Of a stretch of 64,000 nucleotides of DNA, positions 32,773 through 47,000 are shown in pieces; the stretch's first letter is position 1; every line of letters begins with the position of its first letter. The DNA is taken from contig NW_020194512.1 of the NCBI RefSeq assembly GCF_002865645.1, positions 3,699,183 to 3,763,182 on the forward strand. The letters run 5' to 3'. The translations under genes were made by a program, and so were the position numbers. Source of the DNA: Hyaloscypha bicolor E (Eukaryota > Ascomycota > Leotiomycetes > Helotiales > Hyaloscyphaceae). The notes beneath the pieces were generated by a model, which worked only from the letters and a program-made list of their open reading frames with translations, ran no database searches and was not told the origin of the DNA.

Positions 32773-34351
32773 TATCGAGACCACCAGAAATGCCGAAGAA
32801 ATGGAGCCCTGAGTTGTTGAGAATCACGAATCTTCCGCGTTACGTTCGCGCAGTAGCTTTCTGTGGCGATGGGAAGTCTCTAGCAGCTTGTATACAAAAG
32901 ACAATAAGACTGTGGAATATTGCAACAGGTGATGAGATTCAAATTTTAGAAGGGCACGAGGACATAATCATTGACATTGCGTTTTCTCCTCTAGAACCAT
33001 TCGCGGTTTTGGCCTCGGGTTCACACGACTATACGGTGAGACTATGGAACACAAATGCTGGAGAGCAAATCTGGGTTGCAACGCAGCATACCGACGTGGT
33101 CAATTCAATCTCATTCTCTGCAAACGGACAGCTGATAGGGTCAGGGAGCAGCGACAAAACCACACGGATTTGGGACGCGAAGACAGGACGACAGATCCAG
33201 GCAAAACGGCAGCGTGCTGGCGTCGATGTTGTTGCTTTCGCTCGCACTGGACCCTCAATTGCATCTTTGTCCTCCTCCGGTGGTATTATTGTCATAATCT
33301 GGAATGCAATCACAGGGGAGCAGCTTCGCGAGCTGGAATTGCCTTCCCCGTATATCAATTGCATGGCTTTCTCAATAGATGGCCGGCTTCTAGCATCAGG
33401 TCCCCAAGGAGGAAATGCTATAATCCGACTCTGGAACGTGGATACAGGACAACAGGTACAAGCGTCTTATGTGCACGACGGGAGGGTTGAAGGGTTCCGG
33501 TTTTCTCCAAGTAACCACAACATACTTGCTTTGGCATCCAGCAAAGGGGTCACACTGTGGGATATAGCCACAGGAACAGAAATTCGGAGATATGAAGAGA
33601 ATGAACACGGCTTCGAAGCGATAGCATTCTCTCCTAATGGCCAACTATTAGCGGTAGTAACATACTCCACAGTTCGTGTGTGGGCTACAACAACAGAAGA
33701 CATCCAAAAACTCGACAGTCATAATAAAAGACTTAACTGTCTCAAGGTTTCTCCAAACCAACAGCTGCTCGCCACGGCTACCAGCGATAATGTCAAACTA
33801 TGGGAAGTGCGAACCCGGAAGCAAATCCAAACTCTCAATTTCGACAGAGATGTCGCAGATTTTTCATTCTCACCCGACAGCCAGAGCCTGGGTGTTGTGC
33901 AATTCTCCGGGGCTGTTTGGATCTGGACTCTGGGGGTATCAGAAGAATGGCGAATTTTATCGGCTGGAACGAGCAAGCACTGGCCGGAGTGTTCACATTA
34001 TTTATTCGACGGCGCGTTCATTGCGTTTTCTCCAGATAGTGAGCTGGTAGCAACAGGAGCGTCGTGGTCAGCGACGGCCTTGTTAGAGATCTGGAATAAA
34101 TCAGGAGATCTCATCAAGTATGGTCAAGACCGTAGCGAGGCTGGCTCTTGGTCGAAGGAATTTAGCGTAGACCCTATCGCATGGTCACCCAACCAACGGT
34201 TTCTTGCCATGGTGTCGTACGGCTCGAAGGAGATTTCCGACTATATCCTGAGGGTATGGAACGTGGAGACAGGGGAGGTTGCCCACCGATTCAATCTCAA
34301 CTCCTCCGTGTCAGCCACTGCTTTCTCCAGTGATGGACGAAAATTGAATAC
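32773..34351 (+). pseudogene. WD40-repeat half of the NLR, truncated by an LTR
   Basis: In phase with 31817-31988 once the MITE is removed. It contains about 11 WD40 blades, recognisable by their closing motifs: IRLWNIATG, VRLWNTNAG, TRIWDAKTG, VIIWNAITG, IRLWNVDTG, VTLWDIATG, VRVWATTT, VKLWEVRT, VWIWTLG, LEIWNKSG, LRVWNVETG. The start of a twelfth follows. The blades are diverged, unlike the near-identical repeats of HET-D/E type genes. Its own ATG at 32790 opens a 564-codon frame whose last 44 codons and stop lie in the LTR that begins at 34352, so the natural C-terminus is lost. The WD40 region normally forms the sensor propeller of such NLRs. It is well preserved with no internal stop, so damage is recent. 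Confidence 0.88.
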
Positions 34352-34654
34352 TGTGGTACGGCAGGCTGTACTCGTCAAAAATCATGTTGTTTTGGCGGTT
34401 TTGAGGTTTAGGTTATATGGCAAAGGCCGTGGCCTTTTATACGTGACTTGCGGAAATTATATAAGAAAGCTGGTTTTTCTATAGACTTAGAGAATAATTC
34501 TTTATGAGTATTTAATTAATTGAGCTTTTATATACTATATACTATTTATACTTTACTATTTACGTTTTTGATTTATTATTTTACTATTAAGTTACATTTT
34601 ATACTCTAGTATACTTTATATAGGTTTTTATCTTATTATAGTTTTCCTTCTATA
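34352..34654 (+). repeat. 5' LTR (303 bp)
   Basis: Starts TGTGGTACGGCAGGC and ends near CTATA (probably CTACA before mutation). The first ~130 bases are unmutated and supply the last 44 codons of the broken WD40 gene; the remainder is AT-mutated. Confidence 0.88.
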
Positions 34655-35859
34655 TATTTTATAGTAAGTAATATAGGGAAGATAGAAACTTTATAGTTAA
34701 GGTAATACTCTTATAAAGTTCTAAGAGGTGTCTATAAGACGGATTATTAGTTTAGAAAGTTAGAGAAGAAAAGAGCTATTATAATACTTTAAGCCTAAGG
34801 CCGAAATATTAAAGATATATAAATATTAATTTTAGTATCTTATATTAATTTTAGTATCTTATATTAATTTCCGATATATCTAGCGACTTGAATATAGGTT
34901 AATTATAAGATATAGTTACTAGTATAGTATATAGAGGTAATGAAAATAGAGGCTAATTATAGAAGGAAAAGAAGTAGAGAAAATAGAATAAGAAAAATTA
35001 TATTAAGATAGTATAAATTAGATCTTAGTTAGAAATAGACTTTAGTACTCGGAAATAAAATTATATTATTAATTTATATATTATTTTTAGTTATAGTAAA
35101 GACCGGAATAGAAGTAGTATTAATTTTAGTAGAAAAGTTTATTTCTAAGTCCGGAGAAGATATCTAAAAAAGAAAATATCTTTAATTTTAAATAAAATAG
35201 TAAATAGAAATTAGAAATAAGAATTAAAAAGAAATCAGAAATAAGAAATTATATAGATAAACTAGAGAAGTTTCTAGAGAAAGGAAAGAATACTAAATAG
35301 AGAAAGAAAAGAGAATTTAGAAAAGTTAGAGAAATTAGTAAAATTATATTTATTATTTTTATTATTATTTTTAATAGTATTATTAGATATATTTAGTTTA
35401 GTAAAATTAAAAAAAAATACTATAGGTATTAAGCTAATAAAATAGAAAAGAAAATATAAGTAATAGAAATAAAACTAGAAAAGCTACTACTTTATTATTA
35501 TTAATATTAAAACTTGAACTTTAACTATATTTATTATTATTAATTAATTTCTCTCTAATTCCGGTTTCTAAATTAAAAAATATATTTAAATAAGAAATTA
35601 GTCTTTTAGAAATCTTATTAGTAGAAGTTTTAGATATAGAAACTTTATAATTAATTATAAAAGAAATTATTAAGATTAATATAGCTAAGAATAAATATAT
35701 ATTAGTACTAGATTTAAATTTATTATTTATAAAAGCTTTTAAAGTATTATAGTTTAAGGAAAGTAATATTTTTATATTCTTGAAATAATATATAAATATA
35801 TATAAGAACTATTATATTTCTAATAATACTAAAAGAAAGAGAATTATTTATTATATCTT

Positions 35860-36620
35860 GTCTATTTATAAGAATTAGATTAAAGCAATATTAGAGTATT
35901 ATACTAATAATCTAGAAGATTATTAGAAAACTAAGTTTTTTAAGGCTTTATTAAAGGAATTCCGAGAATATAACTAGGAAATACTTAAAATTACCTATAA
36001 TTTTTTTAATTAGATTATTATATAAGTCTAGAATAGAAGAATTTCTTCTAAATCTTATATTAATATATTTAATAAAATATTAAAAGAATTACTAAAGAGA
36101 AAAAAAATAAATGAAATTATTTAATACCGAGAATTTATAAGAGAATTATTTATTCTAGTAAAAGGTTATATTTTTAAGAATACGAACTTCGAATTTATAA
36201 ATATTTCTATTTATAAATATAGTAAAATATAAAAAAAAGTAGTAATATTCTATTAATATAAAGAGAAGAAATACTATTTTAATATTATTAATAATCTAGA
36301 TATATCCAGATTTAGATAAGAATATTTAAATATAATAGTTTATAATATAGTTTTTAAACTAGAAAATAATTATTTTTTACTAGTTTTTTCTATTATATTT
36401 TCTAAAGCTATTATAAATATAGGTAAAAAGAGAACCTAGTCTATAACTAATTATATAAAACCTACTAAAAATAGCAAATCTAAAAGAGATAATATTAATT
36501 AGCTAATAAGAAGTCTAAAAAAACTATTTATTACTATTATAATTTAAGAGAATCTATAGAAATAATTTAATATAGCTACTATTATAATTCGGAAAAATAT
36601 ATATAGCTTATTTATATAAT
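35860..36620 (+). pseudogene. Probable gag remnant of the LTR element
   Basis: Read through stops, a plus frame gives coding-like sequence such as DYQKTKFFKALLKEFREY and ISSKSYINIFNKILKELL. It is in the position expected for gag, ahead of protease and RT. Stops are mainly TAG and TAA at probable Gln codons. A Cys-rich knuckle near 36540-36600 is suggested, with Cys mutated to Tyr. Assignment is positional. Confidence 0.4.
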
Positions 36621-39605
36621 TCAGTTAATTATAATAGATATAGCTAATATAATAATATTAATAGCCTAGTAAATATAATTCGGGTTTTTAGAGAAAATAT
36701 ACTAGAATTTATAATAGAGGTTATAAAGAATACTATAGTAGCTATAGTAATTGAACTAAATTAAATAAAGAATCTAGATAACTATATTCTAGAGGAAATT
36801 AGTCTTAAATATAATTAGAGAATATTATTTAAATTAATATAGCTTATAGTATAGATTTAGAATTAAAAGAACGAATTTACTATAAATATTATAATAGAAA
36901 TAGAAATAATAATATTAATCTAGAATATATTTATATTTTTTAGTTCTATTATTTATTAATAGAAGAACTTATAAATTATAAATATATTTATTAATTTAAT
37001 AAAAAATAATATAAAGAGTTATTTAAGCTTAAATAAGAAAGTATTTCTTTTTTTTTACTAGTAAATATTAGTAATTTAACTAAATTATTTCCTAAATCTA
37101 AAAAAGAGAATTTAATTATAACTTAAATATTTAACCTAAAAATATCTAGAGATTAATAAGGGATATCTAGTTTACTAAATAAAAAAGAGAAAAGGAAACT
37201 AGCTAATCGGAATCTATATATAGAAATAAATAAATTATATTTAGAGAATCTAAATAGCTATTTTGCTTTAGAGGAAATTGTATTAAAATTACTAATATTT
37301 CGGATTCTAGAATTAATAAATAGTATTAAGATTTGGCTATAAATAGTATTTCTATTAATATTATAATAGGTTTCTTATTAAAGAAAAAGAAAAAAGAGAT
37401 AAAAATAGTTAAAGAGGTTTTCCGAAAATAATCTAAAGTAAAAGAAAGGCTATTCTATATAAGGGGCCAGAAGAATACTACTTTAAGAAATAATAGATAA
37501 GAGAATAGTCTAGTTAAGAATATAAATATTAATAGTTCTAGAGATAAATAAAGTAAATTAGAAACCTAATATACTCTTAATTATAATAAATATAGAATTT
37601 CTAAAGTTAATAATATTCTAATAAGACTATTAAAAAAAGTAATTATTCTATTTCCGAAAATTTAGAAAGAAATAAGAATACTTATTAATATTTTAAAAAT
37701 ACTAGATCTAGCTACTATATTTTAGAACTAGTAAATTAAAAATAATACTTCTTATCTTACTATTTTATAAATAGGAAATACTATTATATTAAATATAGTA
37801 GAATATATTAGAAAATCTATAGAGCTAGTAGCTATAGCTTATATAATAGATAAAATATTTAAGAAATTAGAAATACTAGCTTAAATATCTAATATTAATA
37901 GAATTATTTAATTTAAAGATAATAGTATTAATATTCGAATATTACTAGCTTATAAATATATTATATAATCTCTATATCTCTAATTTATATTTCGAGAACT
38001 TTAAGGAAATATTAAATATAAAAGAATAATTAATATTAGAGCTAAAGTTAATATTTCCTTTAAAAAGATTTCTAGAAATATAAATAAAATAGTATATAAT
38101 ATTATAAATTATTAAATATCTACTATTACTAGAGCTAAATTTGGATTTATAGAAATAGTAAAGTTTAGAACTAAAGTTATAAATAAAGTAAAATATAAAG
38201 ATATATTTTTTCTAGTTAAAAAAGTTTTAAAAATTCTATTTAGTTAATTATTTTTAGTAAAAATAAAAATAAAAATTATATATAGAAGTAATAGTTTATA
38301 AAATAAAAGGTTTACTAATTTTAAAGATAATTAGAATATTTATATTATTATAATTATTTTATTTTTAAAAAATACCAGAAAATAGAAAAAAGTAATAGTT
38401 TAAAAGTATTAAGTAATATAGAATAGGAAACTAAAAGTAAAAAAGAAAAATAGAATCTAGTATTATAACTAGTAGTAATATTAGAGAAAATAGGAAAATA
38501 CCGGAATTTCTTATAAATTCTTTTATTTTAAATTTAGAAGTTTAAGAAATTAATAATATTTTTAGAGAAATTAAAATAGAAAAGACTTTAATTAGAATAT
38601 TATTAAAAGTAGTTCCGGATTTAATAAAAAAGGAAATAAAAAGAGTATTAAGTAAAGATATTTCTAAAGAAGAAGTAAAGTAGTATTTTCTAATAATAAA
38701 AAAATATATTTTTAAAATTAAAAAATATTAAATTTAAAACTAGAAAGAATTTTGAAAAATATAGAAGTTTAAGAAAAATATATTAAAATATTAGATAAAA
38801 AGATACTCTTTATATCTAACTAGAAAGAAGCTAAATAGAAAGGTTATAAATTTCGGAAATTAGATAAAAAGAATATTAGAGAAAATAGTTATAGCTTTAA
38901 AAGAAAAAAATAATAATTATAGTTTATTTCTAATTATAGAAGTATATAAAATAAAAAATAAGAAGATTTAATTAGTAAATACTAATAATGGAACTAGAGA
39001 AGGCTCAGATAAATATTCGAACTAATTTAAGAGATTTAAAGCTAGAGAATATTTATAGAAATATATTAGAAAGTATAGAAACTATTTTTTATTAAGAATA
39101 TTGGTTATTTTAAGAGGTTTATAATTTATTCCGAAATACTATAAATAATTAAATATTAGTAACTAGTTCTAAAAAAAGAAACTAGCTATATTTCAAGAAT
39201 TAATAATTAATTTTAAAAATATAATTATATTTAATTAAAAAAAAGTAAAAAAAGTCTATAAAAATATTAGCCTATTTATTCTAATTAAAACTATTAAATA
39301 TAAGGCCTAATAAAAGAGGAATTTTCTATATCTTAAAGCTCTAGTACTAGTAATAATAAAAATATTATTAGAATATCTAGATTATAAAGTTTTTAAGAAA
39401 TATAATAGATTTTACTAAAATCTATAGTTTTTAGTTATAAAGAAAATTACTGGAATTTATAAACTAATTAATATTATTATAAAAATGAATTTAGTAATTC
39501 TATAAAATACTAATTTATTTTCGTTTACTAATAAGATCTTAGAGAAATTTACTAGATATATTTATATTTCTCTAATTAATTTCTTTTCTAAATATAATTA
39601 ACTTA

Positions 39606-41688
39606 TAAAGATAATAGTATAAAATAACGGAAATATAAAGTATATATAATTCTAGAGCCTCTAATATGCCTTATAGTATTTTACTTGGCCTTATAGCTAC
39701 TATAATTATACTAAATCAAGGCTATAAGACCTTTAAAGGCTTATTGAAACCTTATATAGTTCGATTAGAATATTATATTAAGCTATAGTATTTTATAGGG
39801 CCTTAGCTCCTATATTTTTAGATATATATCTATAATTAGTAGCAGAGTAAATTGAGCTTTTACTTTTCTATTAAGCTCTCTTATATCCTTTATTTTTCTT
39901 TACTTTTACTTTAATTTATTATAGCTACTTTTAGAGGTCTTTTTAACTTCCCTAATTTATTAGATAAGTAATTAGAGCTCTTGTTATTCCCTGATTCGTC
40001 TAATAACGAGTATTCTAATAAGTATACTAAAAATAAAGATAATATATAGTATAATTTACCTACTAATTTAGAAGATAAGAATAAAAATAATAATTCAAGC
40101 CTACTGCTTTTAGTATTTCCTATATAACCTATATCTTTAACTGAACTTGTTATTTCTACTACTATATATAAAGAATACTCTACTAGTATAAGAATTAAGG
40201 CAATCTATATACTTGAAGATAGAAAGACTCCGGCTCAGATTAAAAAGGCTATAGAAGTGCCTAAAATAACCGTTTATTAATTATATACTATTACTAGAAA
40301 GTATAGCTAGAAAGAGAATAAGAATATATCCTTAGAAATAAATTATATTCTAAATATACTATAATCTGGAAGATCTCTAATTTTAATTAATGTAATTAAA
40401 TGTATTTTAAAGATTATATTTTAGAACTCGACTATAAAAGGCTTTTCTTATACTATAATTACAAAGGAAGTAAGAAAGTACAGGTACGAAATTGCTTCTA
40501 GAACTATCTAGAAAGTTCTCAAGTAAGTAGGCTATTCTTAATACAAATTAATAGTAAAGCCTGGACTAAATAAGTTTAATAAAAAAGAGTAATTAGAGTA
40601 GTACTTAAAGCGAGTATACTAGATATTAGAAGACTAGAAAAATGTGATTTTTATAAACGAGACTATAATATAATTAGAAGATATAAGAGGTAAGAGACGT
40701 ATATAGAGATTACCTAGAAAAGCATATAATAAGTATTATATATAAAGAAAGTAAAAGGGCTTTTCTAAGTTTATATTTTAAGGAGCTTTTTCTTTTAATA
40801 AGAAGGGGCCTTATTATATATAGGAAAAAAAGACTATAGAGGAAAAGAGAAAGTATAAAGCTAATTTTAATATAAGGAATTCGTTAATTGAGAAGGCTAA
40901 TAAATAAAAATAGGAGAAGAAGTAAAGAAAATAGCTAAAGAATTAGAAGAAGGTCTATAGCCGGGTACTAGAAGGCGTATAAAAGATATAGAAGTATAAT
41001 GAAAAGACTAGGGCCTTTATTATAAAGAATAAATAAAAAGAAATTAATTAGTATTAATATTAGAAAAGAATATTAATTAAAAAGCTTTTGCCCTTTATAA
41101 GAAAGTACTAAAAGAATTACCCTAATATAATTATATAAGAGAATAATATACTGGCCTATAAGTTATATTACTAAGGGAAGATTTATAATCTATAGAAGAT
41201 TATAAAGATATTTTAGCTAGAAAACTTATCTAATCTTAATATAATTAAGAAAGTATAGTTTTGGATAAAAAAGGAAACTACTAGATAGGGGCTTATAAGT
41301 AATAGAAAAAAGCTTAAAGTAAGGTAGAAGAAATACTAGACGGATCTTCTCTAAAATAAGATTTAAAAGTGGATTATAGTAATTCCTGATTATATATAAG
41401 AGATAATTTGTTTAAAAGGTAGAAATAAGTATAAAGAAGGTAGAAAAAAAGACTAGAAGAAGGTAGCTATATATTAGTATAGTTTAATATTATAGTTTAG
41501 CTTCTATTTACTTCTTTTAAAGAAGTATAGGGTTAATTAATCGCTTTAGGGAACTCTTATAGGGCTTATAGAAACTAGAATATTATTATAGGGAAATAAA
41601 ACTAAGATCTATAAAGCCTATTAGTAGTCTTTATTAATATATTATAAAATATGCCTTATATTCCCGTTACTTTATACTACTATCTCTA
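39606..41688 (+). mobile_element. Nested Tc1/mariner-type transposon (decayed)
   Basis: Inverted ends match in the form TARAGATARTAGTATAAA followed by RTAACGG (R marks G/A differences) and are flanked by TA. The plus-strand transposase remnant has a helix-turn-helix with TPAQIKKAIEVPKITVY (about 40230-40280), FINETIIQLEDIRGKRR (about 40650-40695; the DET catalytic region, with Asp changed to Asn), and NSPDLN-like WPG motif remnants followed by FWIKKETTR near 41230-41285. It cuts the host RT between its fingers and palm motifs; removing it rejoins SLINFFSKYN with the NRDLIIF segment. Confidence 0.8.
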
Positions 41689-43120
41689 TATACTAGATTC
41701 TTATAATAGAGATTTAATTATATTTCTAATATTTCTAAAGCTATTAAAAATAATTATATTACTTTAAGAAGCTACTAATTCCGTTATATAGTTTATATAG
41801 ATTATTATAACTATTTTAAAGAATCTATTTCCTAAAATTACTATATTATTTATTAATAATATTAGAGTTAAGGGACTTTATATAGACTATAATAGATAGC
41901 TTATTTTATCTAGAATTCGGTATTTTATATTCGAATATCTTTAAAATCTAGATATAATTTTAGATAGAATTAAATAAGCCGGAACTAGTATTAGAGAAAA
42001 ATTATAGTTCTATTATAATAGTATAATTATTATTAGTTTTATTTATAAAGTACTTAAAAGAAGCTTTTTAAGTTTAGGAATTATTAAGATCTTAAGATAG
42101 AAATATTATAATAGTATAACTAAAAGAAAGGCATTTATTAGAATTATTATTTACTATTATATTTGAATTAAAGGCTTTATAATTATTACTAAATCCATTT
42201 ATTACTTAATAAAGATATAATATAGAACTAAAATAATAAATAAAAGCAAGCTATATAAATTCTTTAAGAAAAGCTTATTATTATTTTAATATTTTATAAG
42301 TTATATTATAATTTATTAGAAGGTTAGGAAATAATTATATTAGTAGTAAATACTAGCCTAAATAAATAGAGTGAAATATTTAGTTAATATAATAATAAAG
42401 GGAAAAAGAAAGTTATATAATATAAGTCTAGAATCTGAAATAATATTAAATAGAGATATAATATTACTAAAAGAAAATATTAAGAGTTAGTAAAGTATCT
42501 ATAGAAAGTATAATTCTAGTTATATAAAGTTTACTTTATCTTTAAACTAGATACTAATATACTTGTTATATAGTTAAATAAAATAGCTATAGATCTTTCT
42601 AAAGCTCTAGTTATTTACTAGCTAATATAAATTTAACTATTCGATTTTAAAGTTAAGTATATTAAAGAAACTAAGTATATTATTACTAATAGATTATTAA
42701 GGTACTTATAGTAAGAAAGAAATACCGAAAATAACGAGAATATTAATAAATAGTTAATAATAAAGCTTAATACTATTAAAATAGTATCTATTAGACGAAA
42801 AGTTTAGTTAAAGAAAGTAGTTCCGATTTAGTTATATAATATTATTTTAAGGAATTAGATTTTTAAAATCTTTACTAAATATTTAAATAATAGTATTTAG
42901 TTACTAGAGATTAATAATTAAAGCCTTACTATATCTAGAAGTAAATTAGTAATATTAAAAAATAATAAAAGCTAGAAGTTATATAATAAAGGCTATAGTT
43001 TTTTATATATAACTTCTAGTAAAATAGTAAATAATAATACTAATTTCTATATTTTATTTAATAATTCGAACATTTTACTAAATCTTTTAGATAATAGCTA
43101 TTTTAAATAATACTAGAATA

Positions 43121-43160
43121 TTATATAATATTTTATAATATTTTATAATATTTTATAATA
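43121..43160 (+). repeat. Short AT tandem repeat
   Basis: Roughly four copies of the 10-bp unit TTTTATAATA within the decayed pol region. Confidence 0.7.
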
Positions 43161-44019
43161 TTCTTTAAACTAGAAAAAATATCTAGAATCAAGTTTTAAA
43201 AGTTAAGTAAAGAAGCTTTAAATTATAATATAAGAGATTAATTACTATAAAGAGTTATATTTAAAATATATTTATTTTAACTTATTATTAAGAAGCTTTA
43301 TAATAAGATTAGATATATTAAAAAGAAAAGTATTTTTTATTTAGTAGCTAGCTACTATTACTAGAAAAGTTATTATAATTATATATAAAAGTATATTAGT
43401 ATTTATAAAGTCTATTAATATAAGAGTAAAAGAAAATAAAAAGAAGTTTTATATCTAATAAAAGCTATATTTCTTTCCTATTATCTTGAAATTAATATAA
43501 TTAAGCTACTAAACTATAAAGGATATAACTTATTAGTTATTACTAGAGATAATTTTTCGGAATAAGTTAAAGCTAGGCCTTTAAAAAACCTAACTAGTAA
43601 GAAGATTACTAAGTTTATTTAAGTAACTTAAAATAAATAGTAAATCGGAATTTAAAGAAATAGTAATTCAAGAATTTAATAAGCTAGAAATTAATAGAAT
43701 TATTATTTTAGCTTATAATTCTAAAGGAAATAATATAATTAAAAGAAAATATTAACTAATTATTTAAGTATTTATTATATTTATAATAAGTAGAAAAAAG
43801 CTTTAGATAGATTTATTACTATATATTCTATTTACTAACCAAATTATTATATATAAATTTACTAGATTTACTTCTTTTTATATAATTTATAATAGAGAAG
43901 CTATATTATTTATAGAAATATATTTTTTAATTTAAAAAATATTTAAATAAAATAAAGTTTATAATAGAGAAATACTTTTAGAAATATATATAAAATAAAT
44001 ATAAATAAGAGATAAAAAT

Positions 44020-47000
44020 ATTAAAAAAGCTAGAATAAAGAAAAATAGAAGATACTAAAAGAAAAAAAAGTAATTTAATTCTATTTATTAGATTTATTTA
44101 AAATTTATTTCCGAAAAGAATCTAGTTCTTATATATAATATTAAATTAATAAATTAAGATAAATCGAGAAATATAAAGCTACTATACTACTAGCTTGGCC
44201 TATATAGAGTAAGATATATAAATTAACTAAAAGAATACTATATACTAGAAAAGCTTAGTAGTACTATATTCCGAAAAACGTATATTAGAAATTAATTTAA
44301 GTAGTTTATTAAAAGAAATAGATTCTGGTATTTCTCTAAAAATAAAATTAATAATAAATATTTCAAGATAGATATAGAATTAGAAAAGAAAGTAGTTATA
44401 GAATACTATAAGTAAAATAGTATTTAGAAGATCGAGAAAGCTATTAATATTATTATATATATTCTAGAATTACCGGAATTAGAGAGAATAAAGTATATTT
44501 CTTTTATAGAAAACTAGAAAAAAGTATCTAATAATAGAAACTCTTTTTAATTTAAAGTAAAGCTTATTACTTTTAATTCTTTATATATCTTTTAAATTTT
44601 TCTTTTAATTATTATTTATAACTTTTAGAGAATATTATTATTAGATTACTATTCTAGAAATTAAATAAACTTTATTATTATTTATTTTTTACTATTATCT
44701 AATTATTATTACTAGATAATATTTTTAATATATAAAATTCTATTACTAGATTCTAAGAATTAAATATAAAGTATTTCTTTTAATATAAAAATAAATAAAG
44801 AGATTAAAAGGTTATCTTATAGACTTTTAATTTCGAACTATAGTAATAAATAGTAATTATATTTAGAATTAGGAAAAAAAGAGAAGAAAAAAGAAAGTTT
44901 TTTATATATATTTTACTAAAATAGAAACTTTTTAGAAGTTCTATTTGCCTTTTTTAACTAGCTATTCTTATAACTTATACTAGTCTAAAGCTTAACTATA
45001 ATATCTATAGATTTCGATTTTAACTTGAATTACTATTACAGGTTTCCTTATAATATTTAAATAAACTTCTTAATTAGAAGTCATATATAGACGAAATAGC
45101 TAAACTAGAAGCTTTATAAAAGAAGAAGGAAATCTTATTAAATTTAATAGTTATTTCCGAAAGTATTTATTAATATATAATTCTGGAAATCTTTTAGATA
45201 TTAGATAAACTAGATCTATTTATTTAAAGTCTATTATATACTAGAAAACCTATTTCTTCTTTAATATAACTATAATTACTTTTAAAACTTATATTAAAAC
45301 TTGATTAGTATATTATATATTTCTATTTCTATAGAGAATTTCTTTAGTATAGAATTTATTTTCCGATTATAATACTATTTTATTACTAGAAACTAGTTAT
45401 TCTTTTAAAAAGCTATTATAATTCGCTAATTCTTATTATTAATCTATATCTTACTATTAAATATTATCTAAATAGTTAAGAAAATACCTTTAATATTATA
45501 TTTTTAATACTAATTTAGAATATCTAATTTTTTTATATTCTATATTAACTTTAATATTAACTATTTCAAATTTAATAATAGTATTATAAACTTTATTTAT
45601 ATTATTTTATAATTCTTCTTTTTATGATTTTTGAAGTATTTAATATTATTTTTATAGATATAGATATTATTTTAAAGTTCTAACTAGCTAAATAGTTTTA
45701 TATTATATAAAGCTAATTTTAATAAATACTAAATAAATATAAATTAGTTTCAGAAAAAGTAATATCTTATTCTAAATTATTTCTTAATTCTATTATTCTA
45801 ATTTCCTTTCTATTAATACTTGTTTTATATTTTTCTAATATCTTTAATATCTTTATATACTTTATTTTTTATATATTTCCTATATTATTTCTTTTCTTTT
45901 ATATTATTCTTTAAGTTAATAGAAACGTTTCTAAATAAATAAAGAGTCGGAATATATCTATATTATAAATTTTCGTTATTTCTTTTTATATTTTAATACT
46001 TTAGATATTATTACTATATCTATATTTCTATTATATTATTTTTTTATTTTTCTATTATTACTATTTAGTTTAACCTGCTTTAATTATTTCCTTAATTATA
46101 TTTTTTTAGATATATATATTTATATTTCTTTCTATAATAAAAGCCTAACTTTATATTTTATTTTTTATAATTATTTCTAATTTATAACTATATTATCTTA
46201 AACTTATCTAATTATTATATTTATTTTCTCTATTATATATACTACTATTTTAGCTTTATTTTTTTATTAAAAAGAAAGAAAAAATATAAATATATATAAT
46301 GCCTTTATATAATTCAAGTCTATTTTAATTTACTTTTTATTTTAGAAAGTATTTAAAAGAAACCTTTATAATCTTAAGAACTTTTAATTCTATAATTTAT
46401 AACTATTATACTAATAATATGTTTATAATACTTTTAAGAATAATAAAATAGCCGAAGAATAGATTTCTTAAATTAGTAAAATATAATAGCTAGTTCTTAT
46501 AAGCTATAGTATTATTAAAAGCTTATAGATTAATAATATTAAAGTTTAGAGTATTAAAGAAGTTTAGATAGTTATAGAAAGCCTACTAATACTAGAAAAG
46601 ATAGTTATAATTACTAAATTTAATATAAATATTCTAGATAAGCTAAATAATATATATAATAAACTTTTAAAATAAAAAACCTTTATTAGAGACGGAACTA
46701 GATTAGAATTAACTAAGAAGAAGTTAAAGAACTACTAAGCTAATAATAGGGAATTTAAGAATATTATTAAAGGTATTTCTAAAAATAGATAAGAAAAGCT
46801 TAATAAGATTAAAACTATAATAAATGGTTTTAATATTAAAAGTTAGAATAGAATTATACTATATAATAAAGCTTTTAGCTAATATATTAATAATATTTAT
46901 AATAATCTTAGTAAAAACATTTATAAGAAGTTATACTTTTTTTTAAAATAAAAGCTTTAATATATAAAGCTATTTAGTTAATTAATAAAGCTATTTTAGA

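Larger units (their letters stand above)
37900..44010 (+). pseudogene. Gypsy pol: protease, RT, RNase H, integrase (decayed)
   Basis: RT part 1 (about 39430-39605) reads LVIKKITGIYKLIN and SLINFFSKYN, matching the usual SLIDFFSGYD. RT part 2 (from about 41690) reads EATNSVI and FINNIRVKG, where the catalytic FLDDIGVKG is expected; both Asp codons are now Asn (G-to-A). RNase H lies near 42470-42730 (VYFIFKLDTN where FTLETDAN is usual, then LFDFKVKYI). Integrase is near 43490-43980, with YKGYNLLVITRDNFSE and a later 'SAY.P..N..VERG'-like part. A protease-like region precedes the RT. Nested Tc1 element at 39606-41688 separates the RT halves. Nearly all in-frame stops are TAG or TAA at former Gln/Trp codons. 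Confidence 0.82.

Noticed and set aside
33029..34039. Several frames on both strands inside the WD40 region
   Set aside because: Shadows of the WD40 coding frame.
45000..46250. Possible antisense gene in pyrimidine-rich DNA inside the LTR element
   Set aside because: No frame or motif could be followed reliably through the AT saturation.
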